Assembly: GCF_017569205.1 (NCBI RefSeq)
Contig: NZ_CP071870.1
Location: 310,001-374,000 of the forward strand
Reading direction: 5' to 3'
DNA: 64,000 bases
Source of the DNA: Propioniciclava sp. MC1595
GTDB lineage: Bacteria; Actinomycetota; Actinomycetes; Propionibacteriales; Propionibacteriaceae
Under the pieces are notes generated by a model that saw only the letters and a list, made by a program, of their open reading frames with translations, was not told the DNA's origin and did no database searches. The position numbers and the translations under genes were made by a program. Shown here in pieces: positions 33,318-42,470 of the stretch. Each line of letters starts with the position of its first letter. Within the stretch, counting starts at the first letter, position 1.

Positions 33318-33365
33318 TTCTCTGTGCCTGTGCTCGGGCCGGGCCCGCGCGGGGTTCGGCAGGGG

Positions 33366-33974
33366 TCAGGACGCCGGGGCGAGTACCCCGAGCGAGGCCA
33401 GCCAGGCGCGGGCGTCGTCGGCGGACGTCCACTGGTGGGCGCGCCAGCCGTAGCGCTCGGCGGCCTCGACGTTGTGGTCCTTGTCGTCGAGGAATGCGAT
33501 CTCGCCCGGGGCGAGCTCGAGCACCTCGGTCACCCGGTGGAACGCCGCCTTCTCAGGCTTGGCCACGCCCATCGCGGCCGAGACGAACCAGTAGTCGGCC
33601 TCGTCGGCGAAGTCGGCCTCGATCAGGCCCATGTCGAGGTTGAAGGGCGCGTTGCTGAGCACGGCCGTGGTCATCCCGGCGGCCCGTAGGTCAGCCAGCA
33701 ACTGCCGGGGCTCCGGCAGGAGGCGGAGCCAGAGGTCGGCGTCCAGCTTCGCGAGCTGCTGCACGGTCTCGACGGCGGCCGGCTTGCCGAGCGCCTCGAG
33801 CAGCGGGCCCCAGTAGGCGGAGTCGGGCAGGCCGAGGTCGTAGTCGGTGCGGCCCTCCCAGTAGAGGCGGGCGAACTCCTCCTCGGGGACGCCGAGCAGG
33901 GCTGCGGGTTCGGCGGTGACCCCCTCGCCGGAGGCCAGCACACCTCCCAGGTCGAGGACGACGGCGCGGATCAT
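33366..33974 (-). CDS. HAD-family hydrolase
   Basis: A 202-residue phosphatase of the HAD IA type. Motif I is VLDLGGVL, where the second catalytic Asp is replaced by Gly as in the YihX/GPH-like subgroup; motif II is VLSNAP; Lys is in AKPEKAAF; motif IV is FLDDKDHN. The substrate is probably a small sugar phosphate. The ATG overlaps the TGA of the MFS gene upstream (ATGA). Confidence 0.87.
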   Translation of the reverse strand: MIRAVVLDLGGVLASGEGVTAEPAALLGVPEEEFARLYWEGRTDYDLGLPDSAYWGPLLEALGKPAAVETVQQLAKLDADLWLRLLPEPRQLLADLRAAGMTTAVLSNAPFNLDMGLIEADFADEADYWFVSAAMGVAKPEKAAFHRVTEVLELAPGEIAFLDDKDHNVEAAERYGWRAHQWTSADDARAWLASLGVLAPAS

Positions 33975-35431
33975 GCCCCCACGGTAGTGGTCGGGGGCAG
34001 GGGGTCGCCCGGGGCCGGCGCGGCCGGGGTGGGGGAGGCCGCGGCGTAGGCGTCCGAGAGGGTGCGGTAGGGGCGCGACGCGAGGGCGCCGATGGTGACC
34101 ACGAGCCCGACGATCGAACTCAGCACGAACACGAGCGCGATGCCGCGAGCGTCGCCGTCGCCGAGCAGCCAGCCCCACGCGGCCCGGCCCTCGGGGCTCT
34201 CCATGTAGGGGATGAGGCCGAACTGGGCGATCGGCCCGATCAGGAACGAGCTGATCGGGGCGGCCGCGACCTCGATGCTCTGGGCGAAGCCGAACACGCG
34301 TCCCTGCTTGGTGACCGGCACCACGCGCTGGAGGACGGTCTGCTCGGCCGCCTCGGCGAACGGGATGAGCGCCATGTAGACGAAGATGCCGACCGCGAGC
34401 AGCACGATCGACTCGCGGATCGCGAAGGTGCCGCCGATGATCCACATGATCACGTTGACGACCAGCAGCGTGCGCAGCGGCTTGGGGCCGAGGCCCTTCT
34501 TGCTGATGAAGGCACCGCCGGCGAGGAAGCCGAGGCCGAGGATGCCGAAGAGGATTCCCCAGGTCTCGACCGACACCAGCGACAGGCCGTAGGGGTCGAG
34601 CAGGGCCATGTAGACGCCGCCGATGAGGTTGTTGAAGGTGCTGAAGATGATCAGCCAGATCAGCGACGGGACCTCGCGGATGGCCCGCCAGGCTCCGGCG
34701 AAGTCGACCGGCTTGGGGGCGCCGTCGGCGTGCACGATCTCGGCCTCGGGGATCGCGACGGTGAGCATATGCGCGAAGGAGGCGAGGGTGAGGGCCAGCG
34801 CGATGACGAGCGAGGTGGTCATGCCGAGCTGGCCGATCGCGAGCCCGGCGATGACCGACGTGACCATGAAGCTGAGCCCGTTGACGATGCCGACCAGGCC
34901 GTTCGCGCGGTCGCGCTCGCCGTCGGGGATGAGCAGCGTGACGACGGTCGAGAGGGCGATGCCGCGGGCGGACTCCATGATCCCGCCGGCCAGCAGCATG
35001 AGCACGAACGCGACGAACGGGGCGCTGCCGATCGTGAGCAGGACCTCGCGCGGGGTGAGGAAGTAGATCGCGGCCGCGAGGGCGAAGAAGACCGCCGTGA
35101 CGCCCTGCGCGGTGAGCATGACGCTGCGCTTGCGGGTGCGGTCGATCCACGAGCCGAACGGGACGCCGAAGATCGCGAAGCCGAGCATGTACGCCCCGCC
35201 GAGGATGGCGGTGATCATGACGTTGCGTGTCTCGAGGAACATCCAGAACACGACGCACTGCCACAGGAAGCTGGTGGTCAGGTTCGCGATGAACGTGTTG
35301 ACCAGGACCTGCGTGAAGCTGCGCTGTGCCTCAGGGGCGGGTGGTTTCGGCACGGGGAAAGCGTACGGGACGCCGCCGACAGCCTGCCTTCCGTGCGCCC
35401 ACAGCCTGCGCAACGCGGCAACCCTCTTCAT
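33971..35431 (-). CDS. MFS transporter
   Basis: A 486-residue permease with 12 hydrophobic helices. The A-like motif GSWIDRTRKRSVML after helix 2 identifies a major facilitator. The C-terminus is Pro/Thr-rich. Drug or metabolite export is likely; the substrate is unknown. The start is only 20 bp from the divergent E1 alpha gene, with GTTACGTAAC between them, so the two operons may be co-controlled. It is coupled to the HAD gene. Confidence 0.88.
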   Translation of the reverse strand: MKRVAALRRLWAHGRQAVGGVPYAFPVPKPPAPEAQRSFTQVLVNTFIANLTTSFLWQCVVFWMFLETRNVMITAILGGAYMLGFAIFGVPFGSWIDRTRKRSVMLTAQGVTAVFFALAAAIYFLTPREVLLTIGSAPFVAFVLMLLAGGIMESARGIALSTVVTLLIPDGERDRANGLVGIVNGLSFMVTSVIAGLAIGQLGMTTSLVIALALTLASFAHMLTVAIPEAEIVHADGAPKPVDFAGAWRAIREVPSLIWLIIFSTFNNLIGGVYMALLDPYGLSLVSVETWGILFGILGLGFLAGGAFISKKGLGPKPLRTLLVVNVIMWIIGGTFAIRESIVLLAVGIFVYMALIPFAEAAEQTVLQRVVPVTKQGRVFGFAQSIEVAAAPISSFLIGPIAQFGLIPYMESPEGRAAWGWLLGDGDARGIALVFVLSSIVGLVVTIGALASRPYRTLSDAYAAASPTPAAPAPGDPLPPTTTVGA

Positions 35432-35438
35432 AGCTACG

Positions 35439-35448
35439 GTTACGTAAC
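35439..35448. promoter_or_regulatory. palindrome GTTACGTAAC in the divergent MFS/E1 gap
   Basis: A perfect 10-bp palindrome centred in a 20-bp gap between two divergent start codons. It could be an operator for both directions; both mRNAs must be leaderless or have very short leaders. Confidence 0.5.
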
Positions 35449-35451
35449 TGT

Positions 35452-36624
35452 ATGGTGGTGATGGTGACCACGAGTACGAACCCGGACGCGTCCGAGACGG
35501 TGGTGACTCCCGGCGGTACGCGGATCGAGCGGAGCGAGGAGTTCATCCAGTTGCTCACCCCCGACGGTGAGCGCGTCGACGACGAGACCTTCGCCTACGC
35601 CCACGACGACGCGACCATCGCGGCCAACCTGCGCCACATGGTGCTGGGCCGCCGCTTCGACACCGAGGCCACGGCGCTGCAGCGCAAGGGAGAACTCGGC
35701 CTGTGGCCGCCGTCGCTCGGGCAGGAGGCCGCCCAGGTCGGCTCGGGGGCCGCCCTCGGACGCCTCGACGAGGTGTTCCCCTCCTACCGCGAGCACTCCG
35801 TCGCCCTCATGTGCGGGGTGGACCCGCTCGACATGCTCCAGACGTTCCGGGGCACGAGCATGATCGACTGGGATTCCAGGCGAGCAAGGTTCCACCTCTA
35901 CTCCTTCGTCATCGGCACCCAGGCGCTGCACGCCACGGGCTACGCGATGGGGCTGCAGCGCGACGGCCTCGTCGGCAACGACGACCCCGACGACAACGGC
36001 GCCGTGCTGGTCTACTTCGGCGACGGGGCGACCAGCCAGGGCGACGTGAGCGAGGCGCTCGTCTTCGCGGCCAGCTACCAGGCGCCGGTCGTGTTCTTCG
36101 TGCAGAACAACCAGTGGGCGATCTCGGAGCCCATCGAGGTGCAGTCCCGCATCCCGCTGTACCGGCGCGCGGCGGGCTTCGGCATCCCGGGCCTGCGGGT
36201 CGACGGCAACGACGTGCTGGCCGTGCAGGCCGTCACCGAGTGGGCGCTCGATCGTGCCCGGCGCGGCGAGGGCCCGGCCCTGATCGAGGCGTTCACCTAC
36301 CGCATGGGCGCGCACACGACCTCCGACGACCCGACCAAGTACCGCCGCCGCGAGGAGGAGGCAGCCTGGCGCGCCAAGGACCCGATCGAGCGCGTCACGA
36401 CGTACCTCCTCGGACGCGGCGCGATCGACCAGGCCTGGCTCGACTCCCTGGCCGAGGAAAGTGAAGCCCTCGGCGTCCGGATTCGTGGAGGTGTGGGGCA
36501 GCTGCCCGAACCCCGCCTGGAGGACTTCTGGGCGCTCACCTACGCGTCCCTGCCACCCGGCCTGGCCCAACAACGCGACGAGTACCTCGCCTACGAGGCC
36601 AGCTTCGACGAGGAGCCGGCATGA
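35452..36624 (+). CDS. 2-oxoacid dehydrogenase E1 component, alpha subunit (pyruvate or branched-chain type)
   Basis: A 390-residue thiamine diphosphate-dependent subunit. The TPP motif starts GDGATSQGD and ends NNQWAIS. The loop after RMGAHTTSDDPTKYR is typical of E1 alpha. With E1 beta and E2 it decarboxylates a 2-oxoacid and passes the acyl group to lipoate. Branched-chain substrates are as plausible as pyruvate. Several Met/Val codons open the gene (MVVMV), so the exact start is unsure. The stop overlaps the E1 beta start. Confidence 0.92.
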   Translation: MVVMVTTSTNPDASETVVTPGGTRIERSEEFIQLLTPDGERVDDETFAYAHDDATIAANLRHMVLGRRFDTEATALQRKGELGLWPPSLGQEAAQVGSGAALGRLDEVFPSYREHSVALMCGVDPLDMLQTFRGTSMIDWDSRRARFHLYSFVIGTQALHATGYAMGLQRDGLVGNDDPDDNGAVLVYFGDGATSQGDVSEALVFAASYQAPVVFFVQNNQWAISEPIEVQSRIPLYRRAAGFGIPGLRVDGNDVLAVQAVTEWALDRARRGEGPALIEAFTYRMGAHTTSDDPTKYRRREEEAAWRAKDPIERVTTYLLGRGAIDQAWLDSLAEESEALGVRIRGGVGQLPEPRLEDFWALTYASLPPGLAQQRDEYLAYEASFDEEPA

Positions 36625-37598
36625 CCCAGACCATGACCATGGCCAAGGCGCTCAACGCCGGCCTGCGCCGCGCGCTGGAGGCCGACCCCAAGGTGCTGCT
36701 GGCGGGGGAGGACATCGGCAAGCTGGGCGGCGTCTTCCGGATCACCGAGCACCTGCAGCGCGACTTCGGCCCCGAGCGGGTGGTCGACTCGCCGCTGGCC
36801 GAGTCGGGCATCGTCGGCACGAGCCTGGGGCTGGCGTTGCGCGGCTACCGGCCGGTGGTGGAGATCCAGTTCGACGGGTTCGTGTACCCGGCCTTCGACC
36901 AGATCGTGTCGCAGGTGTCGCGGATGCGGTTCCGGTCGATGGGGCGGCTGTCCGTGCCGATGGTGATCCGCATCCCGTACGGCGGCGGCATCGGTGCGAT
37001 CGAGCACCACTCCGAGTCGCCCGAGGCGTACTTCGCGCACACCCCGGGCCTCGTGGTGGTGAGCCCGTCGACCCCGCTCGACGCGTACTGGATGATCCAG
37101 CAGGCGATCGCCTCCGACGACCCGGTGATCTTCCTCGAGCCGAAGCGGCGCTACCACGAAAAGGGTGAGGTCGACCTCGCCGAGCCGCCGCTGGCCCTGG
37201 ACGCCGCGCGCGTCGTGCTGCAGGGCACCGACGCCACGCTGCTCACCTACGGACCCATGGTGAAGACCTGCGTCGAGGCAGCCATCGCCGCCCAGGCCGA
37301 GGGACGCTCCCTCGAGGTCGTCGACCTGCGCTCGCTCTCGCCGCTCGACGACGCGGCGATCAGGGCGTCGGTCGAGAAGACCGGCCGCGCGATCGTCGTG
37401 CACGAGGCCGTCCGCTCGGGCGGGTTGGGGGCCGAGATCGCCGCGCGCATCCAGGAGACGAGCTTCTACTCCCTCGAGGCGCCCGTCCTGCGCGTGGCCG
37501 CTTACGACATGCCCTACCCGCCCAGCCGCGTCGAGATGGCCTACCTGCCCGACCTCGACCGCATCCTCGACGCCGTCGACCGATCGCTGTCCCACTAG
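36621..37598 (+). CDS. 2-oxoacid dehydrogenase E1 component, beta subunit
   Basis: A 325-residue transketolase-like subunit. The N-terminal pyrimidine-binding domain has GEDIGKLGGVFR and the block PLAESGIVG; the C-terminal transketolase_C domain has VVDLRSLSPLD and HEAVRSGGLGAEIAA. Its ATG overlaps the TGA of the alpha subunit (ATGA). The length is standard. Confidence 0.95.
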   Translation: MTQTMTMAKALNAGLRRALEADPKVLLAGEDIGKLGGVFRITEHLQRDFGPERVVDSPLAESGIVGTSLGLALRGYRPVVEIQFDGFVYPAFDQIVSQVSRMRFRSMGRLSVPMVIRIPYGGGIGAIEHHSESPEAYFAHTPGLVVVSPSTPLDAYWMIQQAIASDDPVIFLEPKRRYHEKGEVDLAEPPLALDAARVVLQGTDATLLTYGPMVKTCVEAAIAAQAEGRSLEVVDLRSLSPLDDAAIRASVEKTGRAIVVHEAVRSGGLGAEIAARIQETSFYSLEAPVLRVAAYDMPYPPSRVEMAYLPDLDRILDAVDRSLSH

Positions 37599-37605
37599 GA
37601 GTCCC

Positions 37606-39057
37606 ATGTTCGAGATGAAGCTGCCCGACCCGGGCGAGGGCCTGCTCGAGGCCGAGATCACCCAGTGGCTCGTCGCGCCCGGCGACACCGTCGAGGTCAA
37701 CCAGGTCGTCGTCGAGGTCGAGACCGCCAAGTCGCTGGTGGAGCTGCCCGCCGCGGTGGCGGGGGTGGTGGCCGAGCTGCGCTGTGCCGAGGGCGACGTC
37801 GTGCCGGTCGGGTCGGTGATCCTCACCATCGACGACGGACGCCCCGGCGAGCCGGGCGAACCGGTCCAGGAGGGCGGAACCCAAGCCCTGGACGCCGAAA
37901 ACCCAAGCCCTGGGCGCGAACAAGTGGAGCCGTCGGCGGAACCCGCTGCCTCGGGCGCGGTGCTGGTCGGGTACGGCACGACCGATGCGCCCGTCACGCG
38001 GCGGGCCCGCAAGGGCGTGGTCGCCGCGCCCGCTCCCGCGACCGACCAGGTGCACGAGAGCTACGGCCTCGACGACAGCCCGGGCCACCGGACCGAGGAG
38101 GTGCACCCCACCGGCAAGGTGGACGCAGAGGCGCACGAACCCGCCCTGCCGCGGCCCGAGGCCGGCCGGTCCGGTGACCGGGCGATCGCGGTGAAGGACC
38201 CGGTGGGGCGTCCGCTGGCCAAGCCCGCGGTGCGCCGGCTCGCGCGCGACCTGGGCATCGACCTCGCCACGATCGCCGGCACCGGACCCAACGGCGCGAT
38301 CACCCCGACCGACGTCGCCCAGGCGGCGGCGGGTGAGGCCTCCGGCCGCAGGGGCCCCACCCGCATCCCCCTGCGGGGGGTGCGCCGCCAGATGCTGCAG
38401 TCGATGCAGGCGTCCCTGCAGGTGCCGCAGGCGTCGGTCTGGATGGACGTCGACGTCACCAACACCGTCGAGCTCATCGAGCAGCTCAAGGGACGCCGCG
38501 AGTTCGCCGGCCTGCGCATCTCGCCGATCATCGTGCTCGCCAAGGCCGTCTGCCTGGCGATGGCCCGCCACCCCGAGGTGAACTCCAGCCTCGACCTCGA
38601 CCGTCAGGAGATCGTGGTCCGCCCCGACGTGAACCTCGGCATCGCCGCGGCCACGCAACGGGGGCTGGTGGTCCCCAACATCAAGAGCGCTCAGGACATG
38701 AACCTGCTCGAACTCGCCCAGGCGCTCAACGACCTCGTCACCAAGGTGCGCGAGGGCCGGATCACCCCGGCCGACGCCGCCCACGGCACCTTCACCATCA
38801 CCAACGTGGGGGTGTTCGGGGTGGAGGGCGGCACGCCGATCCTCAACCCGAACGAGTCGGCGATCCTGCTGCTGGGCACGTTCAACCGGCGCCCGTGGGT
38901 GGTCGGGTCGGGTGAGGACGAGCGCCTCGAGATCCGCACGATCGCCAAGCTCACCCTGACCATCGACCACCGTGTGCTCGACGGTGAGCAGGCCTCGCGG
39001 TTCCTGGCCGACGTGGCCACGATCCTGGCCGACCCGGGGCTGTCGTTGCTGTTCTGA
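37606..39057 (+). CDS. 2-oxoacid dehydrogenase E2 component (dihydrolipoyl acyltransferase)
   Basis: A 483-residue E2. One lipoyl domain (about 1-76) carries the lipoylated Lys in VETAKSLVE. A variable linker follows, then the E1/E3-binding domain (AKPAVRRLARDLGID, about 205-240) and the catalytic domain ending in DHRVLDG. The linker contains two copies of a 22-nt repeat that also occurs at 55565. It follows E1 beta by 7 bp. No E3 gene is present, so the complex must use a dihydrolipoamide dehydrogenase from elsewhere. Confidence 0.94.
   Translation: MFEMKLPDPGEGLLEAEITQWLVAPGDTVEVNQVVVEVETAKSLVELPAAVAGVVAELRCAEGDVVPVGSVILTIDDGRPGEPGEPVQEGGTQALDAENPSPGREQVEPSAEPAASGAVLVGYGTTDAPVTRRARKGVVAAPAPATDQVHESYGLDDSPGHRTEEVHPTGKVDAEAHEPALPRPEAGRSGDRAIAVKDPVGRPLAKPAVRRLARDLGIDLATIAGTGPNGAITPTDVAQAAAGEASGRRGPTRIPLRGVRRQMLQSMQASLQVPQASVWMDVDVTNTVELIEQLKGRREFAGLRISPIIVLAKAVCLAMARHPEVNSSLDLDRQEIVVRPDVNLGIAAATQRGLVVPNIKSAQDMNLLELAQALNDLVTKVREGRITPADAAHGTFTITNVGVFGVEGGTPILNPNESAILLLGTFNRRPWVVGSGEDERLEIRTIAKLTLTIDHRVLDGEQASRFLADVATILADPGLSLLF
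37879..37920. repeat. 22-nt tandem repeat, two units, in the E2 linker
   Basis: Two units with core CAAGCCCTGG(A/G)CGC at 22-bp period. The same unit occurs three times at 55565-55625, about 17.7 kb away. Confidence 0.8.
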
Positions 39058-39223
39058 CAAGCGGGAACACGGTGGGGGCCCACGTCCCCGTGGGGGGACT
39101 GTCCCGGTGCCCCGGTCGGTTCCTAGTGTTGCGCGGGCGCCGATTCGGTGGCGCGCACCTGACCCTGTGTGTGCGATGCGCCGGGCTGCCCCGTCGACCA
39201 GACCGTCCCCCCGGTCGGTCGGA

Positions 39224-39255
39224 CGGAGCCCCGGCCTCCCCCGGCCGGGGCTCCG
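39224..39255 (+). terminator. hairpin after the E1-E2 operon
   Basis: A perfect 13-bp stem (CGGAGCCCCGGCC and its complement) with a 6-nt loop lies about 170 bp after E2 and 45 bp before the next start. It may terminate the operon. The 243-bp gap holds no gene I can support. Confidence 0.6.
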
Positions 39256-39300
39256 CTGACGGGTGGAAGCCGCCGGGGCCTGTCGGAGGCGTCTGCTTGG

Positions 39301-40041
39301 ATGGGCGCCATGGCAGACAACTACCCAGGCAACCCTCAGAGCCAGCCCTCGCCCGAACCCGACCCGTGGGCCACCATGCCGCGGCAGAACCTGACGCCGC
39401 CCGGCGACGAGTCCCCGTTCGCCCGCCCGGCCGCCAATCCCTGGCAGCCGCCCGAGCCGCTCGAGCAGGCTGAGCCGACCGCCGTCCAGCCGCCGGTGGA
39501 GCCGGCCCAGCCCGAGAACCCCTACGACACCTCCCCGTCGGGCAGCGAGCCCACCTCGCAGCTGCCGCCCTTCCCGGGCAGCACGCCTCCCCCGCCCCCG
39601 CCGGCGGCGCCGTACGCGGCGAGCTTCCCCAGCGCCCCCGCCCCCGAGGCGCAGCAGTACCCGGCGCCCTACGCGGCGAGCGGCCCGGCGTGGGCCCCCG
39701 GGTCGGCCGGGCCCGGCGTGCCCCAGCACCGGGACGCCAACCCGCTCATGGCGCTGTTCGACTTCAGCTTCACCAAGTTCGCCACGCCCGGCCTGGTCAA
39801 GATCGTCTACATCCTCCAGGTCGTCGGCGCGGTCGGCGCGTGGCTGCTGTGGCTGCTCGCGGCGTTCGGCGCCAGCCGCTTCGACGGCGGTGCGGCGGTC
39901 GGCCTGCTCGTGCTGCTCGTCGGGTGGATCCCGGTGCTGCTCTCGATCGCGTTCACGCGCTTCGTGCTCGAGGGCATCGTGGCGCTGATCCGCATCCACG
40001 ACCGCGTCACCGAGATGGCCGAGCGCGACAAGGCGAGCTGA
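39301..40041 (+). CDS. DUF4282 domain-containing membrane protein
   Basis: A 246-residue protein. The first 145 residues are a disordered Pro/Gln/Ala-rich region, followed by a DUF4282 domain (MALFDFSFTKFATPGLVKI) with two membrane helices and a short C-terminal helix. The function is unknown. Two in-frame ATGs (39301 and 39310) compete; the first has GGAGG 11 bases upstream. alr follows by 16 bp and may be cotranscribed. Confidence 0.82.
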   Translation: MGAMADNYPGNPQSQPSPEPDPWATMPRQNLTPPGDESPFARPAANPWQPPEPLEQAEPTAVQPPVEPAQPENPYDTSPSGSEPTSQLPPFPGSTPPPPPPAAPYAASFPSAPAPEAQQYPAPYAASGPAWAPGSAGPGVPQHRDANPLMALFDFSFTKFATPGLVKIVYILQVVGAVGAWLLWLLAAFGASRFDGGAAVGLLVLLVGWIPVLLSIAFTRFVLEGIVALIRIHDRVTEMAERDKAS

Positions 40042-40057
40042 CGGCGAGGGGGCCAGA

Positions 40058-41185
40058 ATGGTCCCCATGCTGCACGCGACCACGGCCACCACGCGCCTGG
40101 ACCACATCCGCGCCAACCTCGACGCCATCCGCGCGCGGGTCGGCGGGCGGCTCGTGCTGGCTGCGGTCAAGGCCGACGCCTACGGCCATGGGGCCGTGCC
40201 AGTGTCGCGCATGCTCGAGGCCACCGGTGCGGCTGACTGGCTCGGCGTCGCGACCGTCGACGAGGCGGTCGCGATCCGCGACGCCGGCGTGCGCCTGCCC
40301 ATCCTCAAGCTCAGCCACGCGCTGGGTGACGACGAGGTCGCGGCGTGCGTCGAGCGAGATGTCGACCTCGCCGTCGTGTCGGCTGAGTCCATCGACCAGG
40401 TGGGACGGGTGGCCGCCGGGCTGGGGCGCACGGCGTCCGTGCACCTGAAGGTGGACACCGGCATGCGCCGCATCGGCTGCCCACCCGAGGCTGCGCCCGA
40501 CCTGGCCCGTCGTGTGGACGCCGCGGGCCTGCGCCTGCGCGGCCTCTTCAGCCACCTCCCGGTGTCCGACACCGAGGGGGGCCGGGAGTTCACTGAGGCC
40601 CAGGTCGCGCTGTTCGCCGACGTGCTGGACGCCGTGACCGCGGCCCGCGGGCGGGTTGAGATCGCGCACCTGGCCAACTCGGGGGGCGTGCTGATGCACC
40701 CCGACTCGTGGTTCGACATGGTGCGCCCCGGGATCATGGTCTACGGCTCGCTGCCCGACCCGACGACCCCCGCCACCGTGCCCCTGCTGCCGGGGCTGGA
40801 GTGGACGACCCGGGTCACGTTCACCAAGCCCGTCGCGGCGGGGGAGAGCGTCGGCTACGGGCGCACCTGGGTGGCTCCGCTCGACACGACGATCGCGACG
40901 ATCCCGGTGGGGTACGGCGACGGTTACAGCCGCCTGCTCTCCAACCGCGGGCGGGTGCTCATCGGTGGGTCCTCGTACCCCATCGTGGGGCGCGTCTGCA
41001 TGGACCAGACGATGGTCGACCTCGGGCCCGATTCGACTGTGGCTACGGGTGACGAGGTCGCCTTGGTCGGTCGCCAAGGCGACGAGGAGATCACCGTCCA
41101 GGACGTCGCCGACCTCATGAGGACCATCCCGTACGAGGTCACCTGCCTCATCAATGCCCGCGTTGCGCGGGCCACCGTCGGCTGA
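40058..41185 (+). CDS. alr: alanine racemase
   Basis: A 375-residue PLP enzyme that converts L- to D-alanine for peptidoglycan. The PLP Lys is in AAVKADAYGHG; KVDTGMRRIG, HLANSGG and RVCMDQTMVD are the other family blocks, with a catalytic-Tyr region near VPVGYGDGYSR in the C-terminal domain. GAGGGGG lies upstream of the ATG. Length is normal. Confidence 0.96.
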   Translation: MVPMLHATTATTRLDHIRANLDAIRARVGGRLVLAAVKADAYGHGAVPVSRMLEATGAADWLGVATVDEAVAIRDAGVRLPILKLSHALGDDEVAACVERDVDLAVVSAESIDQVGRVAAGLGRTASVHLKVDTGMRRIGCPPEAAPDLARRVDAAGLRLRGLFSHLPVSDTEGGREFTEAQVALFADVLDAVTAARGRVEIAHLANSGGVLMHPDSWFDMVRPGIMVYGSLPDPTTPATVPLLPGLEWTTRVTFTKPVAAGESVGYGRTWVAPLDTTIATIPVGYGDGYSRLLSNRGRVLIGGSSYPIVGRVCMDQTMVDLGPDSTVATGDEVALVGRQGDEEITVQDVADLMRTIPYEVTCLINARVARATVG

Positions 41186-41307
41186 GGTTCGAGGCCCCGG
41201 GCAGGGGCATCTCTCCTCCTGTCGGGGGCGGTCCTACGCGGCGTAGCATCGAGGCATCGCCAGGCCCGGATCGACCGGGTCGCGTTCCCCGGACGGGGGT
41301 GGGAACG

Positions 41308-41796
41308 ATGTCGGTGTTGGTGAGGTCCAAGCTCAACCTGGCGGCACTGGGGGCCGGAGTTCTCGCGGTGGTGATGCTCCTCGCCGTCCTGTTCGTGCGG
41401 CCGATGGAGGCCGCTGCCGGCGTCTACACCGCCGCCTTCTTCGTCGGACTGGTCGGCGTCGCACTCGCAGCCGCCGACAGTCTGCAGGAACGCCACCAGC
41501 GGTTGGCGTTCCTGCCCCAGACTCGGCTCGGCTGGTGGTCGCTCGGCGTCGCGATCGCGGGCGTGGCGCTGTTCGTGGTCGGCGCGTTCGTCCTGACGTC
41601 GAACCGACCCGAAGGCCCGGGTGTCCCGATGTTCCTGGTCAGCGTGCCGGCGTTGGGCGGCCTGATCGCGGCGGGCATCATCGCGGTGGTCGCGTGGTTC
41701 CGCCGGCAGGAGCGCTCGCTGCTCGTGCTGCTGACGGTGCTGCCGTCGCTGTTCGCGATCTACTTCGTGATCGGGGAGTTCGTCTTCCCGCACTGA
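41308..41796 (+). CDS. four-helix membrane protein, unknown function
   Basis: A 162-residue protein with four hydrophobic helices (about 10-30, 40-58, 75-97 and 105-127) and a fifth near the end. No family recognised. The ATG at 41308 is preferred to a GTG at 41299 on the basis of a G-rich upstream stretch. It lies 38 bp before the ArsR gene, which has its own promoter. Confidence 0.6.
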   Translation: MSVLVRSKLNLAALGAGVLAVVMLLAVLFVRPMEAAAGVYTAAFFVGLVGVALAAADSLQERHQRLAFLPQTRLGWWSLGVAIAGVALFVVGAFVLTSNRPEGPGVPMFLVSVPALGGLIAAGIIAVVAWFRRQERSLLVLLTVLPSLFAIYFVIGEFVFPH

Positions 41797-41797
41797 G

Positions 41798-41827
41798 TTG
41801 ACCCCTTGTTCGACGTTGATCTAACGT
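41798..41827 (+). promoter_or_regulatory. promoter of the ArsR/flavin reductase operon
   Basis: TTGACC and TAACGT are separated by 18 bp. The -10 ends seven bases before the ATG, so transcription should start at or next to the start codon. The imperfect inverted repeat CGACGTT...AACGTTCG overlaps the -10 and may be the ArsR operator. Confidence 0.6.
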
Positions 41828-41834
41828 TCGATGC

Positions 41835-42470
41835 ATGTCGAACGAGCTGGATGATCGCGTCCACCTGCTGAAGACCATCGCGGACGCCACCCGCCTGCGC
41901 ATCCTCGGCCTGCTCGCGGATCGGCCCCACACCGGCCGCGAGCTCGCCGACGCCCTGGGCCTCAGCGCGGCCACCGTGAGCCACCACATGCACCGGCTCG
42001 AGGGGGTCGGCATCGTCACCGCCACCCCCGACGCCACCCGGCGCGTGTACACGCTCAACGACGGGCTGCTGAGCCAGGTGCGCGGGTCGTCGCCGGCCGC
42101 AGCGCAGGAGGGCATCGACGACCCCGACCACCAGCGCACGGTGCGGATCTTCTTCGACGGGCCGCGGCTTCGGCAGATCCCGGCCAAGCGCAAGGCGCGG
42201 GTGTCGGTGCTGCTCGAGCTGCTGCGCCGCTTCGAGGCCGGCCGCGACTACAGCGAGCCCGAGGTGAACGCGATCCTGCGCGAGGCGCACGACGACGTCG
42301 CCACCCTGCGCCGCGAGCTCATCGATTACCGCTACCTGACCCGCTCCGAGGGCACCTACCGCGTCGCCGACGCCCCACCCGAGCGGCACCCGAACGAGGC
42401 GCAGGAGGCGCCGGCGGGGGAGTCCGCCTGGCTCGGTGCCCTCATCCGCGGCGCCGTGCAGGGTGCGTGA
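41835..42470 (+). CDS. ArsR-family regulator fused to DUF2087
   Basis: A 211-residue protein. The N-terminal winged helix (ATRLRILGLLADRPHTGRE, then AATVSHHMHRLEG) is ArsR-like, but no metal-binding CxC or His cluster is evident. The C-terminal half is a DUF2087 domain (RQIPAKRKARVSVLLELL, REAHDDVATLRRELIDYRYL). Such fusions usually act as local repressors. It is coupled to the flavin reductase gene (TGATG) and is probably leaderless and autoregulated. Confidence 0.88.
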   Translation: MSNELDDRVHLLKTIADATRLRILGLLADRPHTGRELADALGLSAATVSHHMHRLEGVGIVTATPDATRRVYTLNDGLLSQVRGSSPAAAQEGIDDPDHQRTVRIFFDGPRLRQIPAKRKARVSVLLELLRRFEAGRDYSEPEVNAILREAHDDVATLRRELIDYRYLTRSEGTYRVADAPPERHPNEAQEAPAGESAWLGALIRGAVQGA

